DNA of 64,000 nt from Brevibacillus composti (GCF_016406105.1 NZ_CP066308.1:3942501-4006500), one strand, 5' to 3'; counted from the first letter of the stretch, positions 17,580 to 27,844 are shown. Notes: generated by a model not told the origin, from the letters alone. Made by a program: numbers and translations.

Positions 17580-18209
17580 CTACAGGACCCCTTGCATTTC
17601 CTTTTTCCACTGTTCGAAAAAACGGACCATGAACGAGTGACGCTCGCGGGCGATGCGGCGAGCGGTCGCGGTCAGGAGACGTTCCTGAATGCGGCACAGC
17701 TTCCATTCGTACTCTTTCAGCGGCGTGTGCTGGCCGGGGTCATCGGAAGCGATCGGCTGCCCGATGACGCCCGAATAGGCAAAGGCCCGGCCGATCCCGA
17801 TCGCGCCAATCGAATCCAGCTTGTCGGCGTCAAACAGGATCTTGTCCTCCAGGCTGGCCGGGGGCCGCTCCTTGCGAAAGCGGTGGGCCAGGATCACCTG
17901 CTGGATGCGTCCCACCACATCCTGGTCATAGCCGTATGCGGCCAGCAACGCCGGAGCCAACCGCGCACTGATCTCGGCATGGCACTCTCCCGTCTGGCGC
18001 TCTTCGGCGCGTCCAATATCGTGAAGCAAGGCGGCAGGGCGCAAAACCTCCATATCCGCAGACTCCTCTCCGCCGATTCGTTCGCAAAGTCCGATGACCC
18101 GCAAATTATGCTGCCAGTCATGAGCCGGGTCCTGGCCGTCAAAAAACTGTTTGGCTTGTTCGACCAAGGACACGGGCAACTGGCTCAGTGCCTGCTGTGC
18201 GTAATCCAT
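17580..18209 (-). CDS. HD-domain phosphohydrolase
   Basis: Soluble 209-aa protein with the metal-binding HD signature: DPAHDWQHNLRV (His), AALLHDIGRAEE (His-Asp) and DADKLDSIGAIGIGRAF (Asp). This arrangement matches the YedJ/uncharacterised HD hydrolase group. The substrate, probably a nucleotide or phosphate ester, cannot be told from the sequence. It lies downstream of uvrA beyond a terminator and a tandem repeat, so it is probably transcribed separately. Confidence 0.85.
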   Translation of the reverse strand: MDYAQQALSQLPVSLVEQAKQFFDGQDPAHDWQHNLRVIGLCERIGGEESADMEVLRPAALLHDIGRAEERQTGECHAEISARLAPALLAAYGYDQDVVGRIQQVILAHRFRKERPPASLEDKILFDADKLDSIGAIGIGRAFAYSGVIGQPIASDDPGQHTPLKEYEWKLCRIQERLLTATARRIARERHSFMVRFFEQWKKEMQGVL

Positions 18210-18256
18210 CCTCTATTCCTCCTGTACTCACACCTCAGCATTCGTTTCGCAGCGAG

Positions 18257-18288
18257 GAAAGAAAATCCCGGAGCGGCGACTCCGGGAT
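18257..18288 (-). terminator. Terminator, uvrBA transcript
   Basis: ATCCCGGAG/CTCCGGGAT, a perfect 9-bp stem with a six-base loop, is followed on the minus strand by TTTTCTTTCC. It lies beyond the tandem repeat, about 130 bases after the uvrA stop. Confidence 0.75.
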
Positions 18289-18299
18289 GTGTGAAACGT

Positions 18300-18360
18300 G
18301 CTGTTGTTGTGCTGATTGCTGTTGTTGTGCTGATTGCTGTTGTTGTTCTGATTGCTGTTG
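18300..18360. repeat. 18-bp tandem repeat, three copies plus a part
   Basis: The unit GCTGTTGTTGTGCTGATT occurs at 18300-18317 and 18318-18335, and with one change at 18336-18353, followed by seven bases of a fourth. It sits between the uvrA stop and its terminator. On the plus strand it would read as repeated VVVLIA and on the minus strand as an Asn/Gln-rich stretch, but no gene with a good start covers it. Confidence 0.85.
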
Positions 18361-18414
18361 CCGTTTTCACGGCTGTCAGTCACCGTGGCTGCGACTGCTG
18401 CTGTCATCGCAAGC

Positions 18415-21282
18415 CTACTTGACGGCCAGCTGCTCCCAGCGGGCGACTGTACGTGCACGGTCGCGCTCCAGCACCGGGGCCAGAAACTCACCCGTATAGG
18501 AACCTTTTACGTTCACCACTTCTTCGGGTGTCCCGGTGGCGACGATCTGTCCGCCCCGCGTGCCTCCTTCTGGTCCGAGGTCCACGATGTAGTCGACGGT
18601 CTTGATCACATCGAGATTATGCTCGATCACCAGCACCGTATCCCCGTTTTCCACGAGGCGCTGAAGCACCTTCAGCAGACGGTCGATATCGTCCGTATGC
18701 AAACCGGTCGTAGGTTCGTCGAGGATGTAGAGCGTGCGGCCCGAGCTGCGGCGGTACAGTTCGGAGGCCAGCTTGACGCGCTGCGCCTCTCCCCCGGACA
18801 GCGTCGTGGCCGGCTGGCCCAGCTTCACGTAGCCCAAGCCGACATCTACCAGCGTTTGCAGCTTCCGCTCGATTTTCGGGAGGTTGCGGAAGTATTCCAG
18901 CGAATCCTCGATGGTCATTTCCAATACATCGGCGATGCTCTTGCCTTTGTACTTCACTTCCAGCGTCTCCCGGTTGTAGCGTTTGCCATGGCAGACTTCA
19001 CACGGGACGTAGACATCGGGCAGGAAGTGCATCTCGATCTTGATGATCCCGTCCCCGCTGCAAGCTTCACAGCGGCCCCCTTTTACGTTGAAGCTGAAGC
19101 GGCCTTTTTTGTAGCCGCGCACCTTGGCTTCATTCGTGGAGGCAAACAGGTCGCGGATGTCGTCGAAGACGCCGGTATAGGTAGCCGGATTGGAGCGAGG
19201 CGTGCGCCCAATCGGTGACTGGTCGATGTCGATGACCTTGTCCAAATGCTCCAGACCGGTAATGCGGCGGTGCTCACCCGGCTTCGCTTTGGCCCGGTTC
19301 AGCTCGCGGGCCAGTGTTTTATACAGAATTTCATTGATCAGCGTACTTTTCCCGGAACCGGACACACCGGTAACGGCGACGAACAGCCCCAGCGGGATTT
19401 TGACCGTCACGTTTTTCAGGTTGTTTTCTCGGGCCCCTTCGATGGTCAGCCATTTGCCATTGGGCTGACGGCGCTCCATCGGCACCGGGATAAACTTGCG
19501 CCCGCTCAGGTAGGCCCCGGTCAGGGAGTCGGGATTCTCCATCACTTCTTGAGGCGTGCCGGCAGCCATGATCCGCCCGCCGTGGATGCCCGCACCCGGC
19601 CCGATGTCGATGATGTAGTCACAGGCCATCATCGTATCTTCGTCGTGCTCGACGACAATCAAAGTATTGCCCAGCTTGGTCATATGCTCCAGCGTCTTGA
19701 TCAGGCGGGCATTGTCCCGCTGGTGCAGTCCGATGCTGGGTTCGTCCAGGATGTAGAGGACACCCATCAGACTGGAGCCGATCTGCGTCGCCAGACGAAT
19801 CCGCTGCGCCTCGCCGCCGGAGAGCGTCCCGGCCGCCCGGCTCAGCGTCAGGTAATCCAGCCCGACATCGATCAGGAAATTGAGGCGGGCCTTGATTTCC
19901 TTGACGATCAGATTGGCGATTTTCGCTTCTTTTTCCGACAGCTCCAGCGAGTCAACGAATTGGAACGCTTCGGTAATGGAGAGATCGGTCAACTCGGAGA
20001 TGCTGCGGTCGCCGACCTTCACCGCCAGGCTTTCCTGGCGCAGGCGATGCCCTTTGCAGACCGGGCAAGGCTTCTGGCTCATGAAGCCCTCGATCTGCTC
20101 CCGGATGTAATCCGAGCTGGTCTCCAAATGACGGCGCTGCAGGTTGGGGATCACCCCTTCGAAAGGAACGGTTGCCTCTCGCACCTGCCCAAACTCATTT
20201 TCGTAGCGGAACTGGATCTTTTCACCCTGGCTGCCGAACATGAGGATTTGCTTGTGCTCATCGGACAGCTCCTCATAGGGGATGTCCATCCGAATCCCAA
20301 AGTGACGGCAGGCAGACTCCAGCAGCTGCTGGTAGTACGTAGAGGACTTCGGCTCCCACGCTCCGATCGCTCCGTCATTCAATGTCTTGGTAATGTCGGG
20401 GACGACCATGTCGGGGTCGACCTCCAGCTTGACGCCAAGGCCGTCACACTCCGGGCAGGCGCCAAACGGACTGTTAAAAGAGAAGATCCGCGGCTCCAGT
20501 TCGCCGATGGAAAAGCCGCAGACCGGGCAGGCATGCTTTTCGCTGAACAAGAGCTCCTCATGCTCCATCACGTCCACGATGACTTTCCCGTCAGCCAGAC
20601 GCAGCGCTGTTTCCAGGGAGTCGGCGAGACGAGGCTGCACTTCCGGCTTGACCACGATGCGGTCCACGACGACTTCGATGCTGTGTTTTTTATTCTTCTC
20701 CAGCTTGATCTCCTCGGAGAGATCGCGCACCTCTCCGTTTACCCGCACCCGGACAAAGCCTTGCTTGCGGATGTCCTCCAGGAGCTTCACATGCTCCCCT
20801 TTGCGCCCTTTCACCATCGGCGCCAGGATCTGCAGACGGGTGCGCTCCGGGTATTCCATCACGCGGTCCACCATCTGCTCGATGGTCTGGGATTGAATCT
20901 CGATCCCGTGCTGCGGACAGAACGCTCTGCCGACGCGCGCGTAGAGGAGGCGCAAATAGTCGTAAATTTCCGTGACCGTCCCGACGGTCGAACGCGGGTT
21001 GCGGCTGGTCGTCTTTTGGTCGATGGAGATCGCCGGGGAAAGCCCCTCAATCGAGTCTACGTCCGGCTTGTCCATCTGCCCGAGAAACTGGCGGGCGTAA
21101 GCGGAGAGAGACTCGACGTATCGGCGCTGTCCCTCGGCGTAAATCGTGTCAAATGCAAGCGATGATTTGCCCGAACCCGACAACCCCGTCAGCACGACAA
21201 ACTTGTCGCGCGGAATGACGACGTCGATGTTTTTCAGGTTGTGAGCACGGGCCCCTTTTACGACAATATGTTCCAATGGCAT
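18415..21282 (-). CDS. uvrA: Excinuclease ABC subunit A
   Basis: Damage-recognition ATPase of nucleotide excision repair, 955 aa, working with UvrB. It has two ABC ATPase modules: Walker [15 protein letters not shown] near the N-terminus and [14 protein letters not shown] at about 640. The signatures are [12 protein letters not shown] and [12 protein letters not shown]. Zinc-finger cysteines lie in [14 protein letters not shown] and in [14 protein letters not shown] with CEVCHGKRY. It starts 14 bases after the uvrB stop with AAGGAGAGG, so the two form one operon, as in B. subtilis. Confidence 0.98.
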   Translation of the reverse strand: MPLEHIVVKGARAHNLKNIDVVIPRDKFVVLTGLSGSGKSSLAFDTIYAEGQRRYVESLSAYARQFLGQMDKPDVDSIEGLSPAISIDQKTTSRNPRSTVGTVTEIYDYLRLLYARVGRAFCPQHGIEIQSQTIEQMVDRVMEYPERTRLQILAPMVKGRKGEHVKLLEDIRKQGFVRVRVNGEVRDLSEEIKLEKNKKHSIEVVVDRIVVKPEVQPRLADSLETALRLADGKVIVDVMEHEELLFSEKHACPVCGFSIGELEPRIFSFNSPFGACPECDGLGVKLEVDPDMVVPDITKTLNDGAIGAWEPKSSTYYQQLLESACRHFGIRMDIPYEELSDEHKQILMFGSQGEKIQFRYENEFGQVREATVPFEGVIPNLQRRHLETSSDYIREQIEGFMSQKPCPVCKGHRLRQESLAVKVGDRSISELTDLSITEAFQFVDSLELSEKEAKIANLIVKEIKARLNFLIDVGLDYLTLSRAAGTLSGGEAQRIRLATQIGSSLMGVLYILDEPSIGLHQRDNARLIKTLEHMTKLGNTLIVVEHDEDTMMACDYIIDIGPGAGIHGGRIMAAGTPQEVMENPDSLTGAYLSGRKFIPVPMERRQPNGKWLTIEGARENNLKNVTVKIPLGLFVAVTGVSGSGKSTLINEILYKTLARELNRAKAKPGEHRRITGLEHLDKVIDIDQSPIGRTPRSNPATYTGVFDDIRDLFASTNEAKVRGYKKGRFSFNVKGGRCEACSGDGIIKIEMHFLPDVYVPCEVCHGKRYNRETLEVKYKGKSIADVLEMTIEDSLEYFRNLPKIERKLQTLVDVGLGYVKLGQPATTLSGGEAQRVKLASELYRRSSGRTLYILDEPTTGLHTDDIDRLLKVLQRLVENGDTVLVIEHNLDVIKTVDYIVDLGPEGGTRGGQIVATGTPEEVVNVKGSYTGEFLAPVLERDRARTVARWEQLAVK

Positions 21283-21296
21283 GAGTTTACCTCTCC

Positions 21297-23273
21297 TTAG
21301 AGCTCTGCCTTCAGCTCAAGAATCAAGTCACGCAATTCCGCCGCGCGCTCGAACATCAGGTTGCGCGCCGCTTCCTTCATCTCTTCCTCCATCCGCTCGA
21401 TGACGAGCAGACGGTCCTTCTTCGGCATCTTCTTAAACTCGGCATGCGGCAGGTAGTCGGCTTTCTCCTCCGCGACCCTGGTCGCTTCGATGACTTCGCG
21501 AACGGCCTTTTTGATCGTCTGCGGCGTGATGCCGTGCTTCTCGTTGTATTCGATCTGGATCGCCCGGCGGCGTTCGGTCTCGCGAATCGCCGCCTGCATC
21601 GAATCCGTGATTTTATCGGCGTACATGATGACGCGTCCCTCGGAATTCCGCGCCGCGCGCCCAATCGTCTGAATCAGGGAACGCTCATTGCGCAGGAAGC
21701 CCTCTTTGTCCGCATCGAGAATGGCGACCAAAGACACCTCCGGCAAATCGAGGCCTTCCCGCAGCAGGTTGATCCCGACCAGCACGTCGAATTCGCCTAG
21801 GCGCAGGGAGCGAAGTATCTGCATCCGTTCAATCGTCTTGATGTCGGAGTGGAGATAGCGGACCTTGATGCCGATCTCCTTCAGATAGTCGGTCAAGTCT
21901 TCTGACATTTTTTTGGTCAGCGTCGTCACCAGCACCCGCTCGTCCTTGGCGATGGTCGCTTGAATCTCGCCGATCAGATCGTCAATTTGACCCTTGATCG
22001 GGCGTACCGTAACGGTCGGGTCCACCAATCCGGTCGGACGGATGACCTGCTGCACCACCTCGGGGCAATGCTCCAGCTCGTAAGGACCCGGCGTGGCGGA
22101 GATGTAGATCGCCTGCTTGATCTTGGCCTCGAATTCCTGGAAGGTGAGCGGCCGGTTGTCCCGCGCCGAGGGCAGACGGAAGCCGTGCTCCACCAGCACG
22201 TCTTTGCGGGCCTTGTCTCCGTTGTACATGGCCCGCACCTGCGGCAGGGTCATATGGGACTCGTCGACGATGAGCAGGAAGTCATCCGGGAAATAATCGA
22301 TAAGCGTATACGGCGCATGTCCTGCAGGCAAGCCGGTCAGATGGCGGGAGTAGTTCTCAATCCCGGAGCAGAAGCCCATCTCCATCATCATCTCAATATC
22401 GTAACGGGTGCGCTGCTCCAGACGCTGCGCTTCCAGCAGCTTGCCGGCATCCCGCAATTCGGCTAGCCTCTCCTCCAGCTCGCGCTCAATATTTTGAACG
22501 GCGCGCTTCATTTTCTCTTCCCGGGTCACATAGTGGGAAGCCGGGAAGATCGCCACATGGTCGCGCTCGCCTAATATTTCTCCGGTCAGGACATCAATGG
22601 ATGTAATCCGCTCGATCTCATCACCGAAAAACTCGACGCGTATGGCGTGTTCACTCTGAGACGCGGGAAAAATCTCCACCACATCTCCCCGCACGCGAAA
22701 CGTGCCGCGCGTAAAGTTGATGTCATTGCGGTCGTACTGGATGTCCACCAGGCGGTGCAGGATTTCGTCCCGTCCCTTTTCCATCCCGACCCGCAGCGAC
22801 AGCAGAAGCTCGCGGTACTCCTCGGGAGAACCCAAGCCGTATATGCAAGACACCGAAGCGACGATGATGACGTCACGCCGCTCGAACAACGCACTGGTGG
22901 CAGAGTGGCGCAGCTTGTCGATTTCGTCGTTGATGCTCGCATCTTTTTCAATATACGTATCCGAGTGGGGAATGTACGCTTCCGGTTGATAGTAGTCGTA
23001 GTAGCTGACGAAGTATTCCACCGCGTTGTTCGGGAAAAACTCCTTGAACTCGGCACACAGCTGGGCGGCAAGTGTCTTGTTGTGGGCCATCACCAGCGTC
23101 GGCTTATTGACCTTGGCGATCACCTGGGCGGCCGTAAAGGTCTTCCCCGTGCCCGTCGCCCCGAGCAGTGTCTGGTGCCGCTTCCCTGCGAGTACACCCT
23201 CCACCAGTCCGGCAATGGCGGTCGGCTGGTCCCCGGACGGCTGAAACTCCGATACCAATTCAAAACGGTCCAT
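21297..23273 (-). CDS. uvrB: Excinuclease ABC subunit B
   Basis: Central helicase-like subunit of excision repair; it verifies damage and recruits UvrC. The start at 23273 gives [20 protein letters not shown] (658 aa), matching the B. subtilis N-terminus; the longer reading to 23351 runs through the promoter. Features are Walker [13 protein letters not shown], the beta-hairpin region [24 protein letters not shown], helicase motif [19 protein letters not shown], and a C-terminal UVR domain ([18 protein letters not shown]). A LexA-like box lies upstream. Confidence 0.97.
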   Translation of the reverse strand: MDRFELVSEFQPSGDQPTAIAGLVEGVLAGKRHQTLLGATGTGKTFTAAQVIAKVNKPTLVMAHNKTLAAQLCAEFKEFFPNNAVEYFVSYYDYYQPEAYIPHSDTYIEKDASINDEIDKLRHSATSALFERRDVIIVASVSCIYGLGSPEEYRELLLSLRVGMEKGRDEILHRLVDIQYDRNDINFTRGTFRVRGDVVEIFPASQSEHAIRVEFFGDEIERITSIDVLTGEILGERDHVAIFPASHYVTREEKMKRAVQNIERELEERLAELRDAGKLLEAQRLEQRTRYDIEMMMEMGFCSGIENYSRHLTGLPAGHAPYTLIDYFPDDFLLIVDESHMTLPQVRAMYNGDKARKDVLVEHGFRLPSARDNRPLTFQEFEAKIKQAIYISATPGPYELEHCPEVVQQVIRPTGLVDPTVTVRPIKGQIDDLIGEIQATIAKDERVLVTTLTKKMSEDLTDYLKEIGIKVRYLHSDIKTIERMQILRSLRLGEFDVLVGINLLREGLDLPEVSLVAILDADKEGFLRNERSLIQTIGRAARNSEGRVIMYADKITDSMQAAIRETERRRAIQIEYNEKHGITPQTIKKAVREVIEATRVAEEKADYLPHAEFKKMPKKDRLLVIERMEEEMKEAARNLMFERAAELRDLILELKAEL

Positions 23274-23307
23274 TCCCTCGTTCATCTCCTTGTACCTTCT
23301 CATTTCC

Positions 23308-23313
23308 ATTATA
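23308..23313 (-). promoter_or_regulatory. -10 element of the uvrBA promoter
   Basis: The minus strand reads TGT TATAAT, a perfect extended -10, 35 bases before the uvrB ATG. The -35 region is poor (GCTTAT), which fits a regulated promoter. Confidence 0.6.
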
Positions 23314-23344
23314 ACACAATCATTCAAAAAATAAGCCGGAAATT

Positions 23345-23358
23345 CGAACAAATGTTTG
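23345..23358. promoter_or_regulatory. LexA/DinR (SOS) box upstream of uvrB
   Basis: CGAACAAATGTTTG fits CGAAC-N4-GTTCG with one mismatch. It lies about 32-45 bases upstream of the -10, next to the -35 region. uvrBA is a known SOS operon in B. subtilis. Confidence 0.65.
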
Positions 23359-23449
23359 TCTTTATTTCCCGGAGCCTTTTGCCGATACCTGTTAAAGAAG
23401 CGGCTTTTTCGTCAGATTGACGGACCCGTCCAAGACAGGGAGGTTCACC

Positions 23450-24142
23450 ATGTCCGATACGCGCGTAAATAACAATGCCTATATACAGCCTCACCTCAGC
23501 TACAAGGGGAAAAAGGAGTTTAGCACCGAGCTGGATCAAAACGCATTCATGAAGCTGATGCTGGAGCAATTGAAGCAGCAGGATCCGCTCTCGCCGATGG
23601 ACAACTCCCAATTCCTGCAGCAGACCAGCATGATGACCATGGTGGAAAAAATAACGAAGATGGCCAGCCTGATGGAGCAATCCAACAACAGCATGCTGAC
23701 CCTGCGCGAGTATGAGAGCCTGGTCGGCCGAACCGCTACCTATGATTTGCAGACAAAGGACGAGCTGACCGGCGAAGTCAGCCACCAGAAAAAATCGGGC
23801 GTGATCGAAGCGGTCTATCTCGACCAGGGAAAAATCTATTTCCGCATCCAGGGCGAGGCCACGCCGATCCCACGCGATTGGATTGAGGGCCTGGAGTCCA
23901 AGGGCTTGTCCGGCAACAATCTGGACAGCAGCCTGAAGTACGCGCAGATGATCGGCTACGGGATTACCTACACCGAAACCGCCACACAGCCGGACGGCTC
24001 GCAGTCGACGAGCGAATCGAGCGGCGTGATTCAAGCCGTCAGCATGAGAAACGGATTGGTTGAATTCGTCCTCGGCGACGGCAAAAAAGTAAAGCTGAAT
24101 CAGATCGTCGGCTACGAAGCGCAAGCAAGCACGTTTTCATAA
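23450..24142 (+). CDS. FlgD-like flagellar hook capping/assembly protein, isolated copy
   Basis: A 230-aa protein with the clear FlgD N-terminal signature NAFMKLMLEQLKQQDPLSPM followed by DNSQFLQQTSMMTMVEKI. The rest has beta-rich segments with VGRTATYD and two SGVI(E/Q)AV repeats. FlgD caps the growing hook and is normally encoded in the fla/che operon. Here it stands alone between uvrB (divergent) and an IS element, so it may be a second FlgD or the only one. The ATG at 23450 has GGGAGG six bases upstream; an earlier in-frame ATG at 23417 lacks an SD. No terminator is visible before the IS. Confidence 0.85.
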   Translation: MSDTRVNNNAYIQPHLSYKGKKEFSTELDQNAFMKLMLEQLKQQDPLSPMDNSQFLQQTSMMTMVEKITKMASLMEQSNNSMLTLREYESLVGRTATYDLQTKDELTGEVSHQKKSGVIEAVYLDQGKIYFRIQGEATPIPRDWIEGLESKGLSGNNLDSSLKYAQMIGYGITYTETATQPDGSQSTSESSGVIQAVSMRNGLVEFVLGDGKKVKLNQIVGYEAQASTFS

Positions 24143-24156
24143 GGCAAGAACAGACG

Positions 24157-25911
24157 TTAGTACGCAGAGAAGGGGGCTGTCCAATAAGTCCCCAAAATAA
24201 AAAGTTGGGCGGAAAAACGTAATGTTTTCCGTCCAACTTTTTTGTGCGGCTGCTTTTGCAGGAAAGTAGCGAGGCGGATGCCTGCCACTTTCAATAGATT
24301 GTGGGCCAATGCCACAATCCCAAACTCGACGTGAACCTTGTCCAGCCCCCGTAAGGAGAACCGTCGGAACGACCGGTTGCCCTTGAGGTGACCGAACACG
24401 CTTTCTACCTCCACTTTACGCCGAGCATAGATCGCGGACTTCTCGTCATCCTCAAGGGCTCTTTTGGCCTTTGCCTTTAACTCTTCCCATATCGTGTTCC
24501 AGTGTACCTGGCGATTCCCTTTTGCTTTGGTGCACGAGAGCTTGAGCGGGCAATCGCTACAATCCTCACATTCATAGATCTTGAAGCTTTGCTCCAGGCC
24601 AGAAGCGTTTTTTTTCGTCTGGTATTTCTTAAAGCGAACGTATCGACCATTCGGGCAAACAAAGCGATCATCCTGCTCTTCATACGTCCAGTTGGAAGCG
24701 TGCCGGATGTCCTTCTGGTATCGTCGGGTTTTCTCCTTCAAATAGTTGCCGTAGGGTATGAGAAACTCAAATCGCGGCTGTTTTTCTTCGCCCATCGCAT
24801 ACAAGTAGTTTTCCTCGCTGCCATAGCCAGCGTCGGCAATCACGGTTTTGGGCATCGGCAACGAAGACGCCGCCAATCGCTCCATATGCGGAATAAAGCA
24901 TCGTGTATCCGTAGGACGCTGATGGATGCTGTAGAACAAAACAAACTGGTTTTCCGTGGCCATTTGCACATTGTAGCCTGGCTTCAGTTGGCCATTTTTC
25001 ATGTGATCTTCCTTCATGCGCATAAACGTGGCGTCCGGATCGGTTTTCGAGTAGCTGTTGCGATCGCCAAAGCAGGCTTTCTGCTGCTCATACTTGGCGA
25101 AGCGAGGAAGGAAATCCTTCCGAATCTGTTTCAGCGGCCTCTTCAAGGCACTGCGCGCTTTGCGCAAGGCTTTCCGCTCTTCGCTGCCGCTGGTCTGCGT
25201 GAGCTGTTCGGTTAAGCCTTCGACTCTTTCCTCCAGCACGGCCGCTGCTTCTTCGAGCTTGGCAGGGAGCTCTTCCGGGTCTGCCGCTGCATATTCGCCA
25301 GCTTCTTGCTGCGTGAGCGTATGAATATGCGCAAGGGTGGCCTGCACCTTTTCCTTGAGCTTTTCCTCGAAGCGAAGCGTGGATTTTTTCCACACAAAAG
25401 AGTACTTGTTCGCATCGGCTTCAATCTTTGTGCCATCCAAAAAGTACTGCTCCATCGAAATGTAGTTGTCCGCGATGAGCTTGCGGATCATCGTTTCAAA
25501 CAGTTCGTCCATGAACGCTTTCATGCGCACGCCGCGAAAATCGTTCAAGGTACGGAAGTCAGGCTGCTGCATCGCCGCCAGCCACATGGCCGGGAGGTTC
25601 TCACGCAACAGCTTTTCAATACCGCGGCAGGAATAAACCTTTTGTGAGTAGCCGTAAAGGATCACCTTAAGCATCATTTTGGGATGGTAGGAACTGCGGC
25701 CTCCGCCCGTGTAATGAGCAAACAACTGCTGATCCGGAATGGCTTCGATCATTTCATCAATGACACGAGCCACATGATGGGTGGGAACATACATCTCCAA
25801 ATCCAGAATCATCTGAGCCTGCTTGTTGTCGTACGGTTTGAAGGTAGGGGCAAGATGTCGCGTGGGCATCATTTTTTCTTCCACATCCTGTAGAGGAAGA
25901 GCCAGTTGCAT
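24157..25911 (-). CDS. IS1182-type transposase, stop codon supplied by flanking DNA
   Basis: DDE transposase of the IS1182 family (pattern DUF772 plus DDE domain): HHVARVIDEMIEAIPDQQLF, SYHPKMMLKVILYGYSQKVYS, DGTKIEADANKYSFVWKKS and a C-terminal Cys cluster (CEDCSDCPLKLSC) with SVFGHLKGNRSFRRFSLRG. The likely start is ATG 25911 (MQLALPLQDVEEKMMPTRH, 584 aa); upstream in-frame ATGs at 25989 and 26037 have no SD either. The reading frame passes through the left terminal repeat (GTYWTAPF) and stops at TAA 24157-24159, about 13 bases outside the element. The gene is intact, so the copy may be active. Confidence 0.85.
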   Translation of the reverse strand: MQLALPLQDVEEKMMPTRHLAPTFKPYDNKQAQMILDLEMYVPTHHVARVIDEMIEAIPDQQLFAHYTGGGRSSYHPKMMLKVILYGYSQKVYSCRGIEKLLRENLPAMWLAAMQQPDFRTLNDFRGVRMKAFMDELFETMIRKLIADNYISMEQYFLDGTKIEADANKYSFVWKKSTLRFEEKLKEKVQATLAHIHTLTQQEAGEYAAADPEELPAKLEEAAAVLEERVEGLTEQLTQTSGSEERKALRKARSALKRPLKQIRKDFLPRFAKYEQQKACFGDRNSYSKTDPDATFMRMKEDHMKNGQLKPGYNVQMATENQFVLFYSIHQRPTDTRCFIPHMERLAASSLPMPKTVIADAGYGSEENYLYAMGEEKQPRFEFLIPYGNYLKEKTRRYQKDIRHASNWTYEEQDDRFVCPNGRYVRFKKYQTKKNASGLEQSFKIYECEDCSDCPLKLSCTKAKGNRQVHWNTIWEELKAKAKRALEDDEKSAIYARRKVEVESVFGHLKGNRSFRRFSLRGLDKVHVEFGIVALAHNLLKVAGIRLATFLQKQPHKKVGRKTLRFSAQLFILGTYWTAPFSAY

Positions 25912-26086
25912 GGTATAATCATGATTAGTAGTCGTCCGATTACGCAAGAAAATCGTCCTTTCTTGAATTGGTAGTGTGGTAACTTCCATTTTACAAGAAA
26001 AGACGGTTTTTTTGTGCTTATTTTTTACATTCAACAAAAACGGGGCGCCCAGAAGTCAGTTTATGCTGACTTTCTGGACAGCCCCC
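24172..26086 (-). mobile_element. Insertion sequence, IS1182 family
   Basis: The ends are inverted repeats: GGGGGCTGTCCAATAAGTC on the left (from 24172) and, read inward from 26086, GGGGGCTGTCCAGAAAGTC, 17 of 19 identical. One transposase gene fills the element. No target-site duplication is obvious: the flanks are CGCAGAGAA on the left and TTTTTTGTTT on the right. Confidence 0.85.
24199..24243 (-). terminator. Subterminal hairpin inside the IS
   Basis: AAAAGTTGGGCGGAAAA pairs with TTTTCCGTCCAACTTTT (one G-T), with runs of A and T on both sides, so it can terminate in either direction. It overlaps the 3' end of the transposase gene and may shield it from outside transcription. Confidence 0.6.
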
Positions 26087-26158
26087 TTTTTTGTTTCGGA
26101 TCCCCTCTATTTTTCCGTTGTGATTTTCATCTAAGGAATACATCCGCTCTCGCCTTGC

Positions 26159-27844
26159 TTACTCCTCGGTGATGACTTTTCCTGTCAAGGCATCCACGTA
26201 CACCGTCGTGTCTACCTTGGATTCCACACCGCAGAAGCAATGCTGTTTCGTCTGGCGGAAGGAGAGGTCGTACGCCAGTTTCCATTCTGCTTCCTTCTCC
26301 GCATCCGCTTGCGTCTTTACATAGGCGAGCTCCAGGGGATATGCCTTCAGCAATGCGGCCAGAGCGGCCTGTTCGGAGATCGCCTTTCCGCGCTCCGGAT
26401 ATACGGCATCCTCTGCCGATGCCCGGCTTAGCGACAGGATCGAGCCATTCAGCGGATTCACCTGCACGACAAATGCTCCCTGCTGCTTGCTTTGCCCCTT
26501 CTGATAGACAGGAACACCTTCACGGAGAGGATCGGCTACCCAGATGCTGAATTCTTCGTCCCCTTCATCCTTCAGCCGGAACTCATGCGAACCTGTCGGG
26601 AGCAGGCGCTCCATCCAGGAGACCGCCGTTTTCAAGTCCCTTTCCTTATCGGTTGGTTTGCGCGGATCTGTACCGTCGTGCCGACTCATTCTGACCAGTT
26701 GTCCGGTCTGTTCATCCACCTCGACCAGCACGTGAAGCTTTTGATCGCTTTTCACATCCTCGGGAAACTGGCCGAGGCTGTATACCTTCTCCTCATCCTT
26801 CTGCTCTTTGCCAAAGACGCCCCAAATATACAAGCGGGTCTGCGTCTGCTCATCCGCGTAGGAAATGAGCGGCAGCTTATCCAGCTCTGCGCCGGTGATT
26901 TCCTTGGCGAAGGCTTTGACTGAGTCTTCCCTTTTTAACGAAGCGTACGTTGCCTTTCCCGTCACGGAGACGGTTTGTCCCTGCTGCGCAGCGTTCGCCA
27001 GCGGTTTTCCGCTCATGGCATCTAGGGCGCCGCCCGTATGAGGCCCCTTGACAACTCCGCCTTTGAGGGCGTACACCAATTGGGCCGTTGGCTGCTTGGC
27101 GCTGTCAGACTCCGCCTCTGCGCCCGCTTTCTCATCCAGGAGATAGACCAACTCAAGCGGCTTGCTGTCGGCATAGCGCTGAGCGGCAGTAGCCTCCGAC
27201 ATCACGCGCTGCGCAGATGGCATGCCCTGCGGATCGAGGGTCTCGTACATCGCGCCGTTATGCGTCCGGTACCCGATGACGCGCCCAGTCCCGTCAACTG
27301 TGACAAAACAGTCGTAAGGATCAGTGAGAGCGACCTGATTATGCTTGCGTACAAAGCGGACGGTCGCCTTGCCTTCCTCATGGGAGACGCTTCCCGCTGT
27401 ATAGAATTTGCCATGGGGATGCAGGTTTTGCAAAAAGGCGGCGGCTTTCTCCTTTGCGCTTTCATCCGTCAGCTTCCACGCTTGCGTCTGATCCGGCGCT
27501 TTCGGCTGCAGATCCAGCACCAGCAATTGTCCATTTTGCGGATCAAAAATGGCCCTGCTGACGGCTTCGTCCGCTCCATTCGTCTTGAGCACAAAAGAGA
27601 CGCTGTCCCCGCTGACACCAGGTCCGTCCACGGGCCCCTGGTACACTGCCGTGCTGTTCTGCAATTCAGGCAATAGCTTTGCCAATTGCTGAATTCCCTT
27701 GGATATCGTCGCCGGAACCGGCATCATCGCGATTTGCTCCTCGGCAGCCACAGCCAGATGAGAATGGATCGGGACGGAAAATAGGCTAGCTGTCGCTACG
27801 ACTCCTGCACATAAGCGCAAGGCGTGTTTTTTGTATGCCTTCAT
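26159..27844 (-). CDS. Secreted YcdB/YcdC-domain (PepSY-like) protein
   Basis: Exported protein of 561 aa. A signal peptide of about 34 residues ends SHLAVAAEEQ. The body contains repeated PepSY-like units ending in conversion-type motifs such as FDPQNGQLLVLDLQP, QVNPLNGSILSLSRA and YVDALTGKVITEE, which places it in the YcdB/YcdC family. Such proteins are thought to act outside the membrane, possibly as protease inhibitors or cell-wall accessory factors; the function is not established. SD AAAGGAGGAA precedes the ATG. The promoter just upstream carries a 10-bp direct repeat. No terminator was noticed between its stop and the IS. Confidence 0.8.
   Translation of the reverse strand: MKAYKKHALRLCAGVVATASLFSVPIHSHLAVAAEEQIAMMPVPATISKGIQQLAKLLPELQNSTAVYQGPVDGPGVSGDSVSFVLKTNGADEAVSRAIFDPQNGQLLVLDLQPKAPDQTQAWKLTDESAKEKAAAFLQNLHPHGKFYTAGSVSHEEGKATVRFVRKHNQVALTDPYDCFVTVDGTGRVIGYRTHNGAMYETLDPQGMPSAQRVMSEATAAQRYADSKPLELVYLLDEKAGAEAESDSAKQPTAQLVYALKGGVVKGPHTGGALDAMSGKPLANAAQQGQTVSVTGKATYASLKREDSVKAFAKEITGAELDKLPLISYADEQTQTRLYIWGVFGKEQKDEEKVYSLGQFPEDVKSDQKLHVLVEVDEQTGQLVRMSRHDGTDPRKPTDKERDLKTAVSWMERLLPTGSHEFRLKDEGDEEFSIWVADPLREGVPVYQKGQSKQQGAFVVQVNPLNGSILSLSRASAEDAVYPERGKAISEQAALAALLKAYPLELAYVKTQADAEKEAEWKLAYDLSFRQTKQHCFCGVESKVDTTVYVDALTGKVITEE

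Noticed and set aside
18228-18491. Asn/Gln-rich small protein over the 18-bp repeats (minus strand)
   Set aside because: Its start lies inside uvrA in another frame, no SD supports an internal start, and the repeats explain the composition.
19246-21165. Plus-strand open frame of about 640 codons opposite uvrA
   Set aside because: A shadow of the GC-biased codons of uvrA; the Gln/Arg/His-rich product has no family features.
24150-26100. Target-site duplication around the IS
   Set aside because: The bases directly outside the two terminal repeats do not match at any usual duplication length.
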